Below are positions 60,416-64,000 of a stretch of DNA of 64,000 bases, piece after piece. The translations under genes were made by a program, and so were the position numbers. Every line of letters starts with the position of its first letter. Position 1 is the stretch's first letter. This DNA is from Faucicola osloensis_B (GTDB taxonomy: Bacteria; Pseudomonadota; Gammaproteobacteria; Pseudomonadales; Moraxellaceae), in contig CAXORL010000001.1 in NCBI GenBank assembly GCA_964211495.1, positions 930,001 to 994,000 on the forward strand, given 5' to 3'. The notes below the pieces were generated by a model that was given only the letters and a program-made list of their open reading frames with translations, did not search any database and was not told where the DNA came from.

Positions 60416-60796
60416 ATGAGCCGTGACATCATTCATACTGACAATGCGCCTGCCGCGGTCGGCACTTATTCACAAGCTGTGAAAGTTGATAAGACTGTTT
60501 ATATTTCAGGTCAAATCGGACTCGACCCAAACACCATGACCCTAGCCGATGGCTTTGTTAATCAGGCCAACCAAGTCATGTCAAACATCGATGCTATCTG
60601 CCAAGCCGCAGGCGGTTCGTTTGCCAATGTGGTGAAATTTAATGTCTCCCTCACCGATTTGGCAGATTTTACGGCCTTAAATGAGATTTTTGTGGCGCGC
60701 CTAACTGCGCCTTACCCTGCCCGTGCCGCGGTGCAAGTGGCTGCCTTGCCAAAAGGTGCGGTGGTCGAAATTGAAGCAATTTTGGTTTTAGATTGA
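60416..60796 (+). CDS. ridA: Reactive intermediate/imine deaminase RidA
   Basis: 126 residues. AVGTYSQAVKVDKTVYISGQIG at the N-terminus (about residues 16-37), the active-site Arg in PARAAVQVAALPKGAVVEIEA, and the IEAIL end are typical. It hydrolyses 2-aminoacrylate and related enamines. It follows spoT and is closed by a terminator. Confidence 0.96.
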   Translation: MSRDIIHTDNAPAAVGTYSQAVKVDKTVYISGQIGLDPNTMTLADGFVNQANQVMSNIDAICQAAGGSFANVVKFNVSLTDLADFTALNEIFVARLTAPYPARAAVQVAALPKGAVVEIEAILVLD

Positions 60797-60829
60797 TTTT
60801 GGTTTTATAATGTTAACCCGCTCAAATGG

Positions 60830-60858
60830 AAGGTGAGTTACAAGACTTGCCTTTTTTT
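60830..60858 (+). terminator. Terminator after spoT-ridA
   Basis: 9 bp stem AAGGTGAGT/ACTTGCCTT with two G-T pairs, 6-nt loop, seven T. Confidence 0.85.
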
Positions 60859-60944
60859 ATGTCAAATTTTTGCCCATCTGACCACAGTTTAACGTATAGA
60901 ATTGGGCTATAATTCAACCCTATAACAATTTTTAAAGGTGTGTT

Positions 60945-63173
60945 TTGCTAATCCAAGTTGCCTTACCTGTGCCCATTGATTCGGTGTTCGATTATCGCGT
61001 TGTGGGCGATGCGTTGCCCGCGATTGGCTGCCGCGTCCGAGTACCGTTTGGTGCGCGCAAATTGGTCGGCATTGTAGTGGCGCATATTGAGCACAGTCAG
61101 CTTACGCAAAATTCTATTAAACCTGTATTGGACATACTTGATGAGCTGCCAATTGTCGATGAGGCATTGCTAAAACTCGCGTATTGGCTGTCTGCTTATT
61201 ACTGCTATCCGCTTGGTGATGTGTTCGCTGTCATGCTGCCGACGTTAATTCGCCAAGGAATGACGCTCGACTATCGACAATTATGTTGGCAACAATTACG
61301 CGATGCCACTGACGAGGATTTTTCCGCCAGTGCCAAAAAACAACGCCAACAATTTGCTTTATGTGAATTGGTCATCAACTCGCATGGCAATTTACATAGC
61401 AATGACACAAAACTTGTAACTGAGTTTGCGCTAGTAGACAACGGTGTCGAGCCTGCTTATTTAAAAAAATTTGAGCAAAAAGGTCTGATTGCGCCTGTTT
61501 ATCAAATGCCATCTTTACCCAAGCTTGCTAAGCTTGCCACCACGCCGCTTAGCTTAAATTTACAGCAACAACAAGCGGTGCAAAAAATCACCCACGCCTG
61601 CCAGCAGCCGCACTATGAAGGTTTTTTACTCAATGGGATTACGGGAAGCGGCAAGACCGAAGTTTATTTGCAAGTGATGCAAACGGTACTGGCACAAGGC
61701 AAACAAGTGCTTATCTTAGTGCCAGAAATTGGGCTGACCCCACAGACCAGACAGCGATTTGCCGAACGATTTGAAGCCCAAGTATTGATGCTACATTCAG
61801 GACTTAATGACACCGTGCGGCTTGATGGCTGGCAACAATGCCGACTGGGCTATGCGCAAATTATTATCGGTACCCGTTCGTCAGTGTTATACCCATTTGC
61901 CAATTTAGGGCTGATTATTGTCGATGAATCGCATGACCAATCTTACAAACAGCAAGACTCACTGCGCTATCACGCCAGTGACGTGGCGCTCTATCGTGGT
62001 TTTCAGCTTAATTGTCCGGTGATTTTGGGCACCGCGACGCCATCGCTTGAAAGCCTGTATCTGGTACAACAAGGTAAACTTACCGAACTTACTTTGACCC
62101 AGCGTGCAGGCGATGCCAAACCTGCCATTATGCAGCTGATTGATGCGCGCCAACAGGCATGGCAAAACGGTTTGGCGCAAAGCTTAATTCAAGCCATTCG
62201 GCAAACGTTGGATAAAGATGAGCAAGTATTGGTATTTTTAAACCGTCGTGGCTACGCGCCCATCTTATTGTGTGATGCTTGCGGTTGGCAAGCAGACTGC
62301 CCGCGCTGTGATGCGCATTTGACGGTGCATTTTCAGCCCGTGGCAATGCTAAAATGCCACCACTGCGATTGGCAGCAAGCCATCCCGACACATTGCCCTA
62401 GCTGTGGTAGCAGCAATCTTGACCCTGTGGGCATGGGTACGGCGCGGATGGTTGAAGGGTTAACTGAGCTTTTCCCCGATGTGCCTGTGATTCAGATTGA
62501 CCGCGATACCACGCGTAAAAAAAACAGTTGGGAGCAAGTGTATCAGCGTATTGCTGACAATCCCAAAGCCATTTTGGTGGGCACGCAAATGGTGGCAAAA
62601 GGGCATCATTTCCCCAATGTGACCTTGGTGGCAATCCCCAATGCTGACCGCGGTTTTTTATCCTCAGATTTTCGCTCTCCTGAGCATACCGCCCAGCTGA
62701 TTATCCAAGTGGCAGGCCGTGCAGGTCGTGCCGATAAAGCAGGTCTGGTATTGATACAAACCCTGCAACCTGAAAATCCCGCGTTACTGACTTTGGTACG
62801 TGAAGGATATCTGAGTTTTGCCCAGCAATTATTTGTTGAGCGGCGCATGTTGGGATTGCCGCCATTTACTTACGCTTGTTTGGTACGGGTGGAAAGCAAA
62901 TCATTAGAAAACAATCAGCAAATTTTGCATCAAGCGATTGCGCTGCTGCCATCACACGAGCACATGACAGCCTTGGGTATTGCCATTAATGGCCCGGTGG
63001 ATGCGCCGATGGCAAAGAAAAACAGTCGCTATCACTCGCATTTATTAATTTTGACCAAAACACGCCACGTTCGCCAGCAGCTATTGTCGGACTGGTGGCG
63101 ACAGACGATTGCATTGCCATCGGCAAAGTATGCCAGACTGTCGATTGACATTGATCCGATGAGTTGGTCTTAA
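60945..63173 (+). CDS. priA: Primosomal protein N' (replication restart helicase PriA)
   Basis: 742 residues. The N-terminal 3'-DNA-binding domain begins LIQVALPVPIDSVFDYRV. Helicase: Walker A NGITGSGKTEVYL, DEAH-type DESHDQSYKQQD, GTATPSLESL, and motif V GTQMVAKGHHFPNV. Eight zinc-binding Cys in four pairs from CDACGWQADCPRC to CPSCGSSN lie inside the helicase. It reloads the replisome at stalled forks. The start is TTG with AAAGG about 7 nt upstream. Confidence 0.96.
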   Translation: MLIQVALPVPIDSVFDYRVVGDALPAIGCRVRVPFGARKLVGIVVAHIEHSQLTQNSIKPVLDILDELPIVDEALLKLAYWLSAYYCYPLGDVFAVMLPTLIRQGMTLDYRQLCWQQLRDATDEDFSASAKKQRQQFALCELVINSHGNLHSNDTKLVTEFALVDNGVEPAYLKKFEQKGLIAPVYQMPSLPKLAKLATTPLSLNLQQQQAVQKITHACQQPHYEGFLLNGITGSGKTEVYLQVMQTVLAQGKQVLILVPEIGLTPQTRQRFAERFEAQVLMLHSGLNDTVRLDGWQQCRLGYAQIIIGTRSSVLYPFANLGLIIVDESHDQSYKQQDSLRYHASDVALYRGFQLNCPVILGTATPSLESLYLVQQGKLTELTLTQRAGDAKPAIMQLIDARQQAWQNGLAQSLIQAIRQTLDKDEQVLVFLNRRGYAPILLCDACGWQADCPRCDAHLTVHFQPVAMLKCHHCDWQQAIPTHCPSCGSSNLDPVGMGTARMVEGLTELFPDVPVIQIDRDTTRKKNSWEQVYQRIADNPKAILVGTQMVAKGHHFPNVTLVAIPNADRGFLSSDFRSPEHTAQLIIQVAGRAGRADKAGLVLIQTLQPENPALLTLVREGYLSFAQQLFVERRMLGLPPFTYACLVRVESKSLENNQQILHQAIALLPSHEHMTALGIAINGPVDAPMAKKNSRYHSHLLILTKTRHVRQQLLSDWWRQTIALPSAKYARLSIDIDPMSWS

Positions 63174-63304
63174 CCTGACTAGCAAAACAATTGCTTTTGT
63201 TAAAGCGCTTATTTCACGCTGATGTTTAAATGGGCTTTTTTCAACTCGCTGATTGGGCTACAATTTAGCTAATTTTTACCATTGATTAGGGTAAGTAAAT
63301 AACA

Positions 63305-64000
63305 ATGACCCCAAAACCGCTTCAAGATTCAAAGCAGCCCACTGGCGCGCACCTTGACGACCCTCATGTGCTACATCATGAGCAGCTTAATGCACATGGT
63401 CATGGCAACAATCACCGCTATGATGACACTGATCACAGTCACAGCCCCAGTCACAGTCACAGCCATACCGATAATCAGCGTATCATCACCATAGCGTTTG
63501 CCATCATTGCAAGCTATATGATTGTTGAAGTCATCGGCGGTTACATTACCGGCAGTTTGGCGTTGTTATCAGATGCAGGTCATATGTTTAGTGATGCGGT
63601 GTCACTTGCCATGACTTTGTTTGCGTTTATCATCGGTAAAAAATCTGCTACTTCCAATAAAACTTTTGGCTATCGCCGTTTTGAGATTTTGATTGCACTC
63701 ATCAATGGTCTGACGCTACTGATTATCAGTGCAGGTATTATCTATGAAGCCGTACTGCGTTTTCAGCAGCCGCCACAAATCGCCACCACAGGCATGCTAG
63801 TTATCAGTACTATTGGACTTATCGTCAATTTGGTGGTGGCGAAGCTGATGCACGGTGGTGATACTGATAATCTAAATATGAAAAGCGCTTATTTACATGT
63901 ATTAAGTGACTTGTTAGGCTCAGTGGCTGCGATTATTGCCGCTATCGTGATTATGCTGTTCGGCTGGGTGTGGGCAGATGCGGCAGTGAGTATTTTGGTG
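63305..64000 (+). CDS. Cation diffusion facilitator (CzcD/ZitB-type zinc transporter), N-terminal part
   Basis: 232 residues from the ATG at 63305 to the window edge, still open. The cytoplasmic N-terminus is His/Asp-rich (~15 His in the first 60 residues, with a DHSHSPSHSHSHT run). Then five membrane helices; metal sites LSDAGHMFSDA (HxxxD) and LHVLSDLLGS (HxxxD). CDF proteins export Zn2+ or Cd2+ against protons. The sixth helix and the C-terminal domain lie outside the window. Which metal is transported cannot be read from the sequence. Confidence 0.9.
   Translation, partial: MTPKPLQDSKQPTGAHLDDPHVLHHEQLNAHGHGNNHRYDDTDHSHSPSHSHSHTDNQRIITIAFAIIASYMIVEVIGGYITGSLALLSDAGHMFSDAVSLAMTLFAFIIGKKSATSNKTFGYRRFEILIALINGLTLLIISAGIIYEAVLRFQQPPQIATTGMLVISTIGLIVNLVVAKLMHGGDTDNLNMKSAYLHVLSDLLGSVAAIIAAIVIMLFGWVWADAAVSILV

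Overview
The window looks like a chromosomal segment of a Moraxellaceae gammaproteobacterium, most likely from the Moraxella/Faucicola (M. osloensis-like) or Psychrobacter group. I infer this from a moderate-to-low GC look, an RNase HI-DnaQ fusion gene, an Hfq with a long Gly/Asp-rich tail, a SpoT with a worn-out synthetase domain, and Pseudomonas-type gene orders (holB-pilZ; cmk-rpsA-ihfB-lapA-pyrF; sspA-sspB next to petABC). No database search was possible, so the genus is an inference. I saw no IS element, prophage, CRISPR array, tRNA or rRNA. The window is almost entirely core genome.

Layout. 1-7.6 kb, minus strand: waaA (cut by the window edge), ppa, rnfB-like/nth, fimL/nudC and the rnhA-dnaQ fusion. 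7.7-10.1 kb, plus strand: a lipoprotein, a small membrane protein and a Tat-exported S66 LD-carboxypeptidase. 10.2-13.8 kb: divergent mrp and metG. 13.9-19.6 kb: a small secreted-peptide gene and an ABC importer locus with two paralogous substrate-binding lipoproteins, an RcnB-like gene between them, a permease and an ATPase. 19.8-26.1 kb: a conserved unknown, radA, and the LPS operon kdsD-kdsC-lptC-lptA-lptB with a PACE efflux gene at its end. 26.4-30.9 kb: queD-like, tsaE-mutL-miaA-hfq. 31.2-33.5 kb: a GacA-type regulator followed directly by a PilS-type sensor kinase. 33.7-41 kb: desaturase, phosphatase and phosphoesterase genes, then cmk-rpsA-ihfB-lapA-pyrF. 41.3-48.7 kb: holB-pilZ, a large membrane protein of the so-called site-specific recombinase family, a Nif3-like gene and an MltF-like transglycosylase. 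48.8-64 kb: ybgC, apaH, rsmA, ychF, rplM-rpsI, petABC, sspAB, rpoZ-spoT-ridA, priA and a partial CDF zinc transporter.

Themes. Envelope building: waaA, kdsC and kdsD supply Kdo and its transfer, and lptABC move LPS; S66 and MltF-like enzymes trim peptidoglycan. Type IV pilus and surface-behaviour control is scattered over the window: fimL, pilZ, and the PilS-like/GacA pair. Translation and stringent-response genes cluster at the right end.

I found no clear novel defence or mobile system. The best leads are: (1) the unusual GacA/PilS-like pairing, with rpoN absent from its usual place after lptB; (2) a structured intergenic element ending in a strong terminator at about 46756-46928, a candidate small RNA; (3) a MutL with a strongly shortened C-terminal region; (4) a small secreted-peptide gene with a perfect Shine-Dalgarno site; (5) a recurrent pattern of 13-32 bp tandem duplications, often at the 3' ends of genes.
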